Shown in pieces: positions 24,400-39,280 of a stretch of 64,000 nucleotides of DNA. A program made the position numbers and the translations under genes. Origin of the DNA: Laburnicola sp. R22_1 (lineage: Eukaryota; Ascomycota; Dothideomycetes; Pleosporales; Didymosphaeriaceae); contig JACONQ010000004.1 of assembly GCA_014281115.1 (NCBI GenBank), positions 1,054,001 to 1,118,000 of the forward strand, in the 5' to 3' direction. Numbering within the stretch: the first letter of the stretch is position 1; each line of letters begins with the position of its first letter. The notes under the pieces were generated by a model. That model saw only the letters and a program-made list of their open reading frames with translations, was not told the origin of the DNA and searched no databases.

Positions 24400-24484
24400 A
24401 GAGATATCGCGTGTTTTGTTCAGGTGTCGCGTTTTGATGGGGTGATCAGAAACACCGGGTGATCAGGATCCTTGTACGCTAGCT
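24400..24484 (-). repeat. Right terminal inverted repeat of the pogo element
   Basis: Reverse-complement partner of 22694-22778. It contains GGTGATCAGAAACACCGGG and ends at the TA duplication. Confidence 0.9.
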
Positions 24485-24861
24485 TATCCAAGATACCCCC
24501 GCAACCACAACCACATTGCATACCGGTAGTATGGCACCTGCTTCGAATTCTGTTCTGAATGTCATTCTATGATGGCCCACTACAGGAAAAGTGGAGGCGT
24601 GCGTCATTGCTCGTTTAAGACGGTGAGCCCCGCTCGTGACAGCTCGCTCCGGTGTCATTTGTTGTCGACTTCCACGATACCAGTACGACAATATCAGAAT
24701 CATCCATTGGTATCTACTTTCTATTTGATGCATGCACTCGTTATGCATCGTTATGTTAGTGACGACCGTCAACTATGGGAAATATTGGGACACCCTGGGA
24801 CACGTTCACCCCGAGGTACTCCAAACGCACGTGGACCCGCTCCGCTTTTCGGAACACCATC

Positions 24862-26723
24862 TCAGTGAGCATGACTGTGACCATGATGGTCGTGATCGTG
24901 ATCGTGCTCCCCTTCCTCCGCACAAGGCCACTCAGCCCAATAGCTATCATCCCAAAGCTCCTGCAGCTTCTCTTCCTTCTCTTCTTCGTCCAACTTGTTG
25001 TCATGCATCACGCCTTCCCATTTGCGCATCTCGACCCGACTTAACAAGCAACTGTCCAGCAACTTGGTCAACCCATCCACATCCAGCTCCTCTCCAATGA
25101 GAACAAGCTCCTGTCGGCGATCGCCCCACTCACCCTCGAAGTCCGCCTTGATGTTCTTCGTCGTATCCTCATCCGCCATCCACTCTTCTTCCGATACCGT
25201 GCAGAACCACGGCATTTCAGAGCCGAGGGTCAACATGGCTCCGGCGGTGCTCCAGGCACCCATTTGATTGGGACGAGTGGCGAGCCAGAAGATGCCTTTG
25301 CTGCGATGCAGACCACGGAAGAGAGGGCATGCCTTCTTGTTGGCGAGGATTTGTGTTGAATCCATAGGTGGTTGGCCCTCACTGTCTTCACTTGCTTCAT
25401 CTGAGTGATCGGTGTTGTTGCTGTCCTCGCCACCTTCTGATTCGACATCGCTCATTTCCTCGTCTTCGTCGTCTGCCTCGTCTTGGAGAAGCACGAACTT
25501 GCCTTCTAGAGCGCGATACAACTTCAACGGCTCGAAGGGCCTTCGAGCGCGGTAGACGAAGCTGCCAATGCCATACCTAGGTGGCGGTAAGTCAACTGTC
25601 CGATATCAACACTGAGAGTTTACTTACTCCAGGGTTTCCGGTTTGGGTGCGACGCGCTTCTTGCCATGGACATCCATGACCGTCATCTCGTGCAAACTCC
25701 TCAGCCACCCCGGACTCGCGATCGCTTCTGCGAAATCGAATTTTCCGGTGTTCAGCATTTCCTTGACGTCGACCTTGGAGTATTTTGCCTCGATGATCTT
25801 GGCGGTGGGATTCAACGCCTTGATGTAGGCTTGGATGCGGCCAAGTGTCTTCTTATCCACGATGTCCACCTTGTTCACGATGATGACATTGGCAAACTCA
25901 ACCTGATCAGCGAAAAGATCAGAGATTGTCCGCTGGTCTTCCTCGGGCACTTCTTCTTTCCCAAAGCGATCCTGCAGAAATTCCGCCGTGTCGAATTCAG
26001 AGAAGAAGCGGAAAGCGTCCACAACCGTGACCATCGTGTCAACCGTGGCGAGAGATTTCAACCCTCCGAGTTTAGCTCTGCATATCCCGCCAGGTTAGTC
26101 CAAGATACCTCATAGCTATTCCCATACTCACACTTTCAAGAACGTCTCCCTTTCCTCCGTCTCCATCCCCTCCGCATCGACCATCGCCTCGGTCAACTCC
26201 GCCGTGAAAGTCTCCGCCACCTGCTGCGGCTCACTAATGCCCGAGCTCTCAATAACCACATGATCGAAGCCCTGCTCGCTCCACGCCAACCGCGCAAGCT
26301 CCGTAAGCAGATCCTCCCTCAGCGTACAGCAAATGCACCCATTCTGCATCTGAATGACCTTCTCTTTGACGACGACTTCGGCTGCAGTCGTGCTCTTCGC
26401 CGCTGGCTTCCCCGCCGTGGACGATCGCGCAATGAGATTCCCGTCCACGTTCACGGCTGCCATGTCGTTTACGATGACGGCGATTCGGAGCCCGTGGTTG
26501 GGCGATTGGAGTATGTGGCGGAGGAGCGTCGTCTTTCCGCTGCCCTGCTTGCCATTAACACCCCTACGTCCACCCCACCAACATGCTCATCCCGAATAAA
26601 ATTCAAACTCACAAGAAAGCCCGAAAGCACCGTCACCGGAAGCGGGCCCTTCCTCGCAACGTCCTCCTTCCGCCCATCGTCCGTCGGCCCGCCTACCATC
26701 TTCTTCTTTCGCGAAGGCGCCAT
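24862..26723 (-). CDS. CobW/COG0523-type GTPase, putative metal chaperone
   Basis: Four exons (26723-26613, 26544-26132, 26077-25628, 25576-24862) give 562 residues; the introns are 68, 54 and 51 bp. The first join creates the Walker A loop [11 protein letters not shown] (residues 35-45). The family's metal motif GCICC (Cys107, Cys109, Cys110) is followed by [20 protein letters not shown], then [24 protein letters not shown] (G4), and the CobW C-terminal domain, including [14 protein letters not shown]. An acidic Asp/Glu/Ser-rich linker and a His/Asp/Gly-rich tail ([14 protein letters not shown]) end the protein. COG0523 GTPases deliver or handle zinc or cobalt; the tail supports metal binding, but the client is unknown. 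Confidence 0.94.
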
Positions 26724-27258
26724 GGAGTCTCGAAATAAGTCGTAGAGTAGAGAAATGGCGGGGAATAAGATGCAGAAGCTCATCGATGGGGGTGCCTAGT
26801 GCACCTTGCTGGCTTGTATTTATCTGGCGGCTTTTGTGGGAGGCCGGGGTGGTGAGTACCCCGATGGCGGGTTGCGCATCATCGCATAAGGAGTTGGTTT
26901 GATTGGTGGGAGAGCGGGGGGTGGGACTCGGAATTGGGTACAAAGGGGAGGGAAGGAGCGAGTGTGGGCTGTGAGAGGTGGGGTGTAAAGGCAGTGCGCT
27001 GGTTGGGGACTTGGATGACGTGTGATTTCTTAGAACTTCACAAGCGATGGTTAGGTAAATGGATCGCTAGTGTACAAGACTACCCGAGGATACTGATGTT
27101 TTATTGTGTGTGTTTTGAGCAGACAGCAAGCCCACATATATCAAGTAGTGTACGTGCACTCTCTACCTATTACCCATAATCTCGCACTCTACCCATCACG
27201 CCATGCTAACCTCCTACACCTCATCCCCCAACCCTCCCACCCCACTAAACACTAAACA
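26724..27258. other. Intergenic, with short CACTAAA repeats
   Basis: Promoter side of the CobW gene and 3' side of the GH3 gene. Near 27243-27265 a 7-bp unit (ACTAAAC) is repeated about three times, right at the GH3 stop. No gene seen. Confidence 0.5.
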
Positions 27259-30152
27259 CTAAACACACCTCATCGTAACATTCCCCCGCACACCCCCCGT
27301 CCACGTAGCATCCCACCCGCCATTCTCCAAAAGCGCAAAAACATACTCCCCCCTCTCAACCCCCCACTCATACCCCCTGATCAACCCTCTCAAATACCGC
27401 CCCACCTCGACCTCCAAGCGCGCCCCAACCGTCTCCCCAACACCCACATAGACCCGCTGGAATGCAACAAGCTGCTTCACCGGCTGCGTGATATGCGAAA
27501 CGCGCTGCAGGAGATACACTTGCACGACGTACGAGCCCGGTTTGTCCCCCGTGTTGCGCACGTCGGCTTCGAAAACGAGGGTGTCTTCCGCGGTGAAAGT
27601 TGTCGTAGAGGCGTTGTTGTTGTTGTTGCTGCTGCTGCTGCTGCTACTCCTACCGCGAAAATTCGCCACCTCAAACGTCGTATACGACAGCCCATGGCCA
27701 AACGGATACTGCGGCAGCGCCTCCATATCCAGATAATCCTTCGGCTTCGCCGTCTGCTTATAGTTGTAAAACACGGGCAACTGCCCTTCATGCACGGGGA
27801 CCGAAACACTCAACCTGCCGCCCGGGTTCACGGTGCCAAAAAGCACATCCGCGAGGGCCTGGCCGCCGTTCTGGCCTGGGAAATTGGCGTCTAGGACGGC
27901 GGCGGCGCGGGCGTAGAAGGCGGGGATGGCGAAGGGGCGGCCGCCGTTTAGGAGGAGGATGAGGGGTTTGTCGAGGGCGAGGAGGGCCGTTGTGAGGGCT
28001 GTTTGGTTGGGGCTGAGGCTGAGGGTGGCGCGGTCGCCGGATTCGCCGTCGGAGTTCCAGGCGCCGCCTACGGTGAGGAGGATGGTGTCGGCTTTTTGGG
28101 CGAGGGCGACGGCTTTGGCGATGGGGTTGGTACCGTCGATGAGGTTCCAGAAGAGGAGGACTTGGGCGTTTAGGGAGCCGAAGTTTTCGATCTTTTGGTA
28201 GAGGTTGTAGGTGATGTATTCGAGGCGGATGTGGTGCTTTTTGTTGGGCGTGAAGGTGAAGGGCGAGGAGCCGGGGGGCGGTTGCGTGCTGTTGTTGATG
28301 TTGTATTCACGGTCGGGGATGTTGGATAAGATGGTGCCGGCTTCTGTTAGGGGGACGTCGACGTGTAGCTGGCCGTCGATGTAGATTCTTGCGGTCGTGT
28401 TGGGACCGACGGCAACTCCTAACCAGCCGTCTATGTCGATGTCGACGGAAGGATCTAGTTCGCCTTCCCAGACGGCGCTGAAGTTGTTGGACGGTAGTCC
28501 GGGGGGAGGATATAGACCCCACGTACCCACAGGCGTTTCTACCTTCCGCACTAAGGGCTCGATGAAGTTTGTGTCGGCGTAGTAAGTCGCTAGTAAACCG
28601 CCGGCAGATCCATTGACTGACAAATGGTACGCTGGTATGGGGTAATGCGCGTTGTGAAGCCAGGTATTTGCCCCCATGCTGGTGACTAGGCGTGTGTTGG
28701 ATCCTTCGATATGGTTCAAGATACCTTGCCGTAGAGTCGTCGAATTTGCCACTGGATACATGCCATATGTTCCAGAATAATCGCCGTAGTTTAGGATGTC
28801 GCCATATGGCCCGATCAAAGCAAGGGTCTGGCTATTCTCCACGTTTAAAGGAAGCGTCTTGTTCCTGTTTTCCAGGAGCACAATGCTCTTCTGTGCAGCT
28901 TCCAAAGTAAGCGGTACATGGTCGAGTGTGAGCTTATATGGATCGACGTCGTCCGCAATGTATGGATCGTCAAACAAACCGAGATCGTATTTGACGCTGA
29001 GTATGCTGCGGACTTTTTTCCGCAGCAAGTCTTCCGAGACAGTACCATTGGCAATAAGCCCAGTAGTTGCGTTGAGGAGCGTCGAAAGAGGATAATCGTA
29101 AAATTGCACCATGCCGCCAGCATTGTACCACTGTACGATTGCATCAGCTGGCGAGCTCGCGACTTGATGCCCGTTCTGCAACTGCCTCATGCCTCCCAAT
29201 GTTAGTTTCGTACTATACCAGATACACACCTCCACTTACCAGTATCATCAGCCGTGACAAACCCATCAAACCCCCACTCTTCCAACTGCCCATACAACAT
29301 AGGACTAACATGGCTCGGCACATCATCCAGCTCATGGTACGCCATCATCACCCCACGTACACCCCCCTTATCAACCACGCTCTTAAACGGCACCAAATGC
29401 TCTTCCAAAATCTCGCGGTTCCCATGCCCCATAAACGGCGCCCCATTAATGCCTCCCTGCGGTGACCCATGTGCCGCAAAATGCTTCATCACCGGCGCCA
29501 CCGCATCCTCCGCCCAACTCCCGTTCTTCGACAACCCGGCTGCAAATGCAACGCCCATATGGGAAGTCAAGATCTTGTCTTCGCCCCAGTTTTCTTGACA
29601 CCTTCCCCATCGCGGGTCCTTGCATAAATCAAGGACGGGCGCAAGACATGCATGCACACCAATACTTCGCGCCTCCGCACCAATTGCTCGACCGACGCGT
29701 CCAACGAGCTCGGTATCCCAGCTGTTCGATAGGGCGAGCGCCTGCGGGAACATGCTCTGATTGAAGCTGCCTACGCCATGGAGGCATTCCGCCCAGTGAA
29801 GGAAAGGGATTTTGAGTTTCGAGCGCTCAATGGTCAGCCGTTGGAGGTCGTTATAGTATGTTTTATTCAGCGGGTACCAGTCGTGCATGTGCCCCACTGA
29901 AGCATTAGGCGTGAAGCGCATTTCAAAGTCATAGAGGGAGTTGTCGCTCGCAGGGCCGATGATGTTATCCGCGAAGGTGAGATGCAATTGCTGCACCAGA
30001 TCTGGAATTTCCATCTGCGAGACGAGGTCGTCAATGAAGGCATTTTTGTCCTGGGCGCGCCGTGCATTGTACGAGACGTCATCTTCTCGTTGCGCGAATG
30101 ACCGTAGACACAGAGTCGAGAACAAAAGTAGCGACAGCATCCTGAACACCAA
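27259..30152 (-). CDS. Secreted GH3 glycosidase with PA14 insert (beta-glucosidase type)
   Basis: Two exons (30152-29240 and 29192-27259) with a 47-bp intron encode 948 residues. The signal peptide is MVFRMLSLLLFSTLCLRSFA. The GH3 N-terminal barrel carries LAPVLDLCKDPRWGRCQENW and MKHFAAHGSPQGG, and ends with the nucleophile region GFVTADDTG (probably Asp302), which spans the splice site. The GH3 C-terminal sandwich follows (SIVLLENRNKTLPL). It is interrupted by a PA14 domain at roughly 500-640 (LLATYYADTNF; VAVGPNTTARIYIDGQLH). A fibronectin-III-like domain ends the protein, with a Ser/Asn run encoded by a triplet microsatellite at 27613-27645. Many N-glycosylation sites occur. Beta-glucosidase or beta-xylosidase specificity cannot be told apart. 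Confidence 0.94.
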
Positions 30153-30918
30153 GGGACATGCGGACGGTCGATGAAGACGAAACTGGACGATGCGGCTCCG
30201 AACTTGGTTTTAATCTTTCGGCACATCCCTCTTGGTCATGCCAAATGCGGTATGCAATGATGACCGTGGGGATTGAACTATCGAATCCATGCCTAATGCA
30301 ACGGTGATAACGCGTGGAAATGGAAGGTCGGTCTCCAAGCTTGTTTTGGAGGACTGGCAATACAAGTGCGGGGAGACGTGCAAGGGTTCGGCAAAGATAC
30401 ACCGACCTCCGCCGATCCCTCCGATCGACAAAACCTTGTGCTTGATCCTGAATGCCTGCAAAAGTAGGGAATATCATAATAGAATAACCATCTTTAGGAT
30501 GTTGCGCGTAATGCCAGACACCTTATAAACCCACATATGAAAGCAGCATCTAACAATTGAGTTAGCTTAGGCCACATAGACGACAGAACTTACCTGATTA
30601 ATGAAATGTCTTGGAAAAATCGGACACAATTCCAAATAGAATACCCTACAGACTGCGTTCTCCTCGTGATACAAAATGCCGCGATAGTCATCCTGCTAAG
30701 AAAGTTCGAGGATGATACATTAATCGGCAAATGCAAGATATACTTTGAATAGAAGCATGCTCGCAGCGAAACAAACAACTGCAGCACCATATGTACACAA
30801 GGAAAATCTCCACAACCAGCTGACAGCCCTGCAAAGCAAATGAGATACAGAATCAAACCGTGCAGTGTCGAAAGAAACCTAAGCGAAGCATGTACACGCT
30901 ACTACCCCCAAGCGAAGT
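30153..30918. other. Intergenic, no gene seen
   Basis: Upstream of the GH3 gene and downstream of the methyltransferase gene, both on the minus strand. Only short shadow ORFs are present. Confidence 0.5.
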
Positions 30919-32270
30919 TCAAGCCGTCGGCTCCGGCGTATTCAACGGTTTCCTCCCATAAACAAACAACCTGCCACACGTTAGTATGTTCACCCCTCAC
31001 TCTCATCAGTGTAACACTCACACCGTCTCATACATATACGTCTTCTTCGTCCCCAAATACGGCATAACCTCCTCAGTAATCCACGTCTTAGCCTTCTCCT
31101 CGCTCCACCCCAGCACCTTGACAAACATCTTCATCCCCGCCGGCTCAAACACATGCTTCATGTCCTCCAAAAAGTAAAGACCCAGCTTCTTCATCTTTTC
31201 TCCCTTCGCCCAGGGCCCACACGGCCAATACAGCCTCTTCTCCTCGACGGCTTCGAAGCCAATTTCTTCCATCCATTTCCGGTAGTGCTGCACGTTGTTC
31301 CAGGGGCGTCCGATCTTGGCTGCGCACTCGGCAATGAGCTCCAGGAAGGCGCGGAGAGGGTGCTCGGGTGGGGGCTGCGGGTCCATGAATTGGAAGGGGA
31401 AGAGGCCGTCTTGGAGCTCGAGGTAGCCGCCAGGGGCGAGGGCATCGTAGGCTTTTTGGATGATGGAGCGGGGGTCGGCAAAGCAGGTAAGAAGGGCGCG
31501 GCCGTGGATGTAATCAAAGGGGCGGGAGAAGTTCCATTCGTCTTCTGCGTCGGCGATTTCAAAAGCGCAGTTGACAGGTACGTATTTGGGTTGGATGGGG
31601 GAAAGGTCAGTGCCCGTCACGCGGGCGTCGGGATATTGCTCGGCTGGCGAGAGGTCAGTGGTGGGAGTGGATTGGTTTGGAGTGGGCCGCGGTACCAAAA
31701 TCCATGGCCCATAGACCGGTGCCAGTGCAAATGTCGAGGACACGCTTAGTCTTGTCGATGGGGGCGAATGCCAGCGCGCCATCACACGAGATGGTAAAGA
31801 GCATGTGCTGTAAATCTAGCCGATCTCGTTCTTTCTGGTATCACGTCAGAACAAACCGGATACGGCCGGGTCATATGGCTCTGTACTTCATCGTTTGGTA
31901 AGAGATATTCTGCAGGCATTTAGTGAGTGCGCTCCTTGGTGATGTCAAATCTTACTGCCAGCCTTGTACCCGTGATAGGTGCGCCCGAACTCTTCCACTG
32001 ATTGATAAATATCGCTCCTCGCGCTTGTCGTCGACGACCTGGCTCGCTCATCAACAAGATCCGGGAGCAGATATACAGGCGAAACTATACATACGCATAG
32101 CTCAGCCCGCCAATGGCCGAGTCGGTCTCACTGCTATCCTGCCCAACGGTCAGCGGAACGGGCGCCGCCATCTCTAGCCAGGCTCAGCCGCCAAGGCGCC
32201 TTATAGATTAACTTACATCGCTCTCCGGGATCAGCGCATGAGCGTAGTCGGGCTCTGGGACATCGGTCAT
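30919..32270 (-). CDS. LaeA-like SAM-dependent methyltransferase, seven exons
   Basis: Exons 32270-32217, 32138-32095, 32038-31956, 31909-31887, 31834-31696, 31643-31022 and 30970-30919 total 1017 nt and give 338 residues in one frame. All six introns (46-78 bp) have GT..AG ends, and most have CTGAC-like branch sites. The joins restore YLLPNDEKERDRLDLQHMLF and the SAM motif VLDICTGTGLWAMDFAEQYP, then DLSPIQPKYVPVNC and GGYLELQDGLFPFQF. The end is VLFVYGRKPLNTPEPTA. This is the Methyltransf_23/TAM-like group that includes LaeA, of which most fungal members have unknown substrates. Exon 4 is only 23 nt. LaeA itself has not been shown here; it is one of many paralogues. Confidence 0.92.
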
Positions 32271-32895
32271 GGTTATTATGTATAAATAAGCGCGTGCAGC
32301 ACTGTGCAAGGTGACACGCAGAGCTGCGGGCGGACGTACGAAGATATGACTGCGTCCGACTGCGGGAAAAGCGAGCGGAACTTGGCCAATTCCGTATCGA
32401 GGTGCAGCAGCGGCCGATGAAACCCTGGTCTAGCGGTTTGCTGGCGGAGTGTAATCCCTTGGCTTTGCCGTACTCGTGATGGAGAATGTCAGAGTACTAC
32501 TTCGATTTGGGACTTGGTTATGAAGTTGTGAGTAGATGTGAATAAATGAACTTATACCGCATCTTGCTACTATGACTCTATGACAGTCTCGCTGCAAGAG
32601 CGTCGAAGCAGATGGTCGCAATAGATAATACGCTAGACGGGCAAAAAATGTAAGCCGCCCAAACGCCGAAGGATTATAAGCTCATGTATGAACAGAAGCC
32701 ACATAACAAGGGTATAGGAAGAGATTCGTGCAGTCTAAGAAGTGCTAGAAAAACACGGCCGTCAGGGTCATATATATCATGAACCACAATGTCCCAGGTC
32801 TACGATGCCGTAATATCCATGCTCAGGACCCGCGCAGCTCCCCAACCCCCGATCCGAAAGAAAAGAAACCCAGTAGAACAACAACCCGACTGCGC
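32271..32895. other. Intergenic, no gene seen
   Basis: Promoter region of the methyltransferase gene and 3' region of the gene at 32896. No domain-bearing frame was seen. Confidence 0.5.
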
Positions 32896-33801
32896 TTAGG
32901 CAAGGCCTTTGAGGGTCGGATGCGGAGAAGGTGACCTGCCCCTCAATGCCGGAGAACTAGGCCGGAGCATGGGGCTCGCCGCAGCACTCATTGCATCAAG
33001 GCTCAGCTGGCTGATGGCGTCCAGATTCCCCTGAACAGTCTCTTCGTTCAGATCCAACATGAGACGCAGCTCGTTAGCCTTGAGGGTTTCGCCCAGTCCC
33101 ACTAACAACTGCTCCTTGTTTGTGCTGCCCGCCATGTTGTAGTAAAGCCAATGGTAGCCTATATCATCCAGCTCGTGGGGCGCTGCCGGAGTGGAAATGC
33201 GGGCGATGCAGCGTCGCACGTCCATGCCGAAGACGCCAGAAAGAGAGGGCTCGGTGCCCAAGCCGCCGAGCGTAGAATTCCTGCGTTGGACGGCGCGGGG
33301 TACTCGGGCGTCCTTCTCGAGGGGTGTTTCGTTCAGATTCGTGGAAGCGCCCGCATCTCGCAGCTTTGCGCGCCTGAAGACGGCCTTGTGCAGTTCCGTG
33401 ATTCCTACCACGACGTAAAAGTCCTTGTGCTCCTTGGCCAGGTTGTATATCCACTGCTGCGCCTCGGGGTCGTTGCAGACGGCCTCGAAGGCTTTGAGAG
33501 GCTGCTGGCTGGTCCGCTGGATCATTTCCTGTGCTGTTACTGTCAGGAGGTTTGGTTGTCTGTACACGCGGCCGAGCTCGAATTTGGCGCCATAGTTGGC
33601 CATGAAGCGGCCTTCGGTGTCGACGGAGAAGACGTCCTTGTAGCGCAGCTGGATGTGGTAGTCGTTGAGCTCGTCGACTTGTTCGTGTGCCTGCTGCGAG
33701 TAGAAGCCATCGCGCTCCGGGTGGAGGGGGTGCGTCAGCAGCTGGCCGACGACGACTTCGTTGGAGGGGAGCGGCTTGGGGAGGAGGCCGTGGAGGACCA
33801 T
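32896..33801 (-). CDS. Uncharacterised protein, related to the product of 9660-10322
   Basis: Single exon, 301 residues, start MVLHGLLPKPLPSNEVVVGQ. Landmarks: LLPKPL and VGQL spaced by six residues, as in the protein at 9660; RYKDVFSVDTEGRF with a following Y-G; a helix ending W-I-Y-N-L; DFYVVVGITELHKAVFRRAK; a charged linker; then GVFGMDVRRCIARIS. The C-terminal 30 residues are Ser/Pro-rich (SPALRGRSPSPHPTLKGLA) and probably disordered. There is no signal peptide or clear membrane helix. It has no recognised domain. It lies head-to-head with the mannitol dehydrogenase gene, 1.28 kb away, and upstream of the methyltransferase on the same strand. Confidence 0.82.
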   Translation of the reverse strand: MVLHGLLPKPLPSNEVVVGQLLTHPLHPERDGFYSQQAHEQVDELNDYHIQLRYKDVFSVDTEGRFMANYGAKFELGRVYRQPNLLTVTAQEMIQRTSQQPLKAFEAVCNDPEAQQWIYNLAKEHKDFYVVVGITELHKAVFRRAKLRDAGASTNLNETPLEKDARVPRAVQRRNSTLGGLGTEPSLSGVFGMDVRRCIARISTPAAPHELDDIGYHWLYYNMAGSTNKEQLLVGLGETLKANELRLMLDLNEETVQGNLDAISQLSLDAMSAAASPMLRPSSPALRGRSPSPHPTLKGLA

Positions 33802-37203
<3,402 letters not shown>

Positions 37204-39280
37204 ATGAATCTGATACTTCGGACCCTCACCTCTGCTTTGGCAGCTGCGTCCATTTACAGAGCGGCTGCGAAGCCTGTGCGCCGCCAAGACAGTATTTCCA
37301 ATCGTATCGAGAATCAAAATAGCATTTCTCTCCAAGGTGTTCGCAACAATATAGGTGCCTCTGGAAGCCAGGCTCCGGGGGCTTCCGCAGGAGTCATCAT
37401 CGCCTCTCCGTCGACAGAGAATCCCGATTGTAAGTTTATCTCTCATCGACATGTAGTCAGAAGATAAAAGTTTGAGTACAGTTGCTCATCTTGCGGTAAC
37501 ACGTGTACTCAGACTTTTGCCCTGGTGCTGTGCTTTGATAATCATTTACGAGGCTAATATTATATAGACTACTTTACATGGTCGCGGGATGCGGCGTTGA
37601 CCATGAAGATGATCGTCGACGAGTTTCTGCACGACCAGGGAGAACTTCAGTCCCACATTCGAGATTACGTCAAGTCGCAAGCTATCCTGCAGACAGTCAG
37701 CAATCCCTCCGGTGCTTTGGGTTCTGGACGCGGGTTGGGCGAGCCAAAGTACTATTCCAACCTCACCCGCTTCAACGGTGACTGGGGCCGACCGCAACGC
37801 GATGGACCAGCCCTTCGTGCTACCGCCCTTATCACATACTCTCGCTATCTTCTCAGCACCGGAATTGAGTCGGACAAGAATGAAGCCATCACCATTTGGC
37901 CCGTCATCCAGAATGATCTAAACTACGTCGCCCAATACTGGAACCAGACTGGGTTCGATCTGTGGGAGGAGGTCGATGGATCATCTTTCTTTACAACGGC
38001 GGTCCAGCACCGCGCCCTCGTTGAGGGTGCGGGACTGGGAAAGCAGCTGCAGCAAGATGTCTCCGCGTATGAATCCGAAGCTCCGAATGTTTTGTGTTTC
38101 CTCCAGACTTTCTGGAATGGGCAGTATGCGGTGGCGAACATCAACGTCAAACAGCAGGATTTCGGCAGGCGTGGAATTGACGCCAACACTATCCTCGCAT
38201 CCATTGCCAGTAAGTTTTCTCGCAAACATTCGAGGTATATACACAACGCTAACAGTGTGTACAGCTTTCGACCCAGAAGCCGAATGTGATGACACCCTTT
38301 TCCAGCCTTGCTCACCGCGCGCTCTAGCAAACTTGAAGGTGTACATTGATTCATTCCGCACTATCTACACCATCAACAAGAACGTTGCACAGAATGGTAC
38401 GGGCGTCGCCACTGGCCGCTATGCCGAAGACGTCTACTTCAATGGCAATCCCTGGTACCTTACGACCCTTGCCGTAGCCGAGCAGCTTTACGATGCCGCC
38501 CAGCAATGGAGCACCGTGGGCAGCCTCACCATCGACGAGATGTCGCTCGCTTTCTGGCAGTCTGTGTACCCCACTGCCAAAGCGGGCACCTACTCCAAGG
38601 GTACATTTGATTACAACGCACTTGTTCTCAGTGTGCTCGACTACGCCGACGGTTTCGTCGAGACTGCATTGAAGTACACACCCGAGAACGGCGCTCTCGC
38701 AGAGCAGTACAACCGCGATAACGGCACACCGCTGTCCGCCCGCGATCTCACGTGGTCCTACGCTTCCTTCATCACGATGCGAGGCGCACGTCAAGCGGCC
38801 TTTTCAGACTACGCCCAAGTTCCATCCTGGGGTGCGCCATCTAAGCCCACCGTGTCTGGCTCCTGCACCGCCAGCTCCACCAAAGGCACCTACAGGCCCG
38901 CCATCGACGCCGGTGCCCCAGAAGACTCATCTGCATGCACGTACCTCGTGACCTTCAACGTCAACGCGACCACCTTCTTTGGCGAAAACATCTACCTCTT
39001 CGGCCGCTCCGTTGACCTGGGTAACTGGAAGGTCGGCGATGCACTCTTGGGTAGCGCCGACAAGTACACCTCGGAGCGCCCGCTGTGGACATTCATAGTC
39101 GAGTTGCCCGCCGGTGTACAGCTGGAGTACAAGTACCTGCGCAAACAGCCGAGCGGAGCTGTAGTGTATGAGGACAACAATCGGTCGCTAGATGTGCCGG
39201 CGTGCGGGGACGAGGTGCCTGGGACGACGACTGTGGAAGATTCTTGGAGTGGACCGACTAGCAAGGCGAACAAGGCCTAG
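37204..39280 (+). CDS. Secreted GH15 glucoamylase with CBM20 starch-binding domain
   Basis: Three exons (37204-37429, 37568-38209, 38265-39280; introns 138 and 55 bp) encode 627 residues. A signal peptide is followed by a Kex2-like dibasic site (PVRRQ). The first join makes SPSTENPDYYFTWSRDAALT, the classic glucoamylase start of the barrel. The general acid region is DLWEEVDGSSFFT (Glu209-Glu210). A late catalytic-loop phrase, PLSARDLTWSYASF, follows. A short linker leads to a C-terminal CBM20 (VTFNVNATTFFGENIYLFG; LGNWKVGDALLG; LEYKYLRKQPSG). The enzyme releases glucose from starch ends. At the position of the second catalytic Glu in the Aspergillus enzyme I read Thr (see findings). Confidence 0.95.

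Larger units (their letters stand above)
22694..24484 (-). mobile_element. pogo/Fot1-type DNA transposon, 1.79 kb
   Basis: It is flanked by TA on both sides (22692-22693 and 24485-24486). The terminal inverted repeats are about 85 bp, and their outer 43 bp are identical, starting AGCTAGCGTACAAGGATCC. The minus strand encodes a pogo transposase in pieces. HTH_psq plus CENP-B-like DNA binding lie at 24382-23921 (TSQRAAAKAYSISQSTLSMR, then VGKHWLYHFIKRQPRIASVV). A DDE domain lies at about 23902-23300 (MDKTGVALG; LILDGHGSHID), then a C-terminal piece (GWQASGICPFNI). A few in-frame TAG codons stand where CAG is expected, so RIP damage is mild compared with the other elements. Confidence 0.93.

Noticed and set aside
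27243..27266. CACTAAA repeats as telomere-like sequence
   Set aside because: Only about three units, not the fungal TTAGGG repeat, and embedded at a gene's 3' end.
31153..31749. Forward frame of 198 codons
   Set aside because: It is the antisense shadow of the methyltransferase exon 6.
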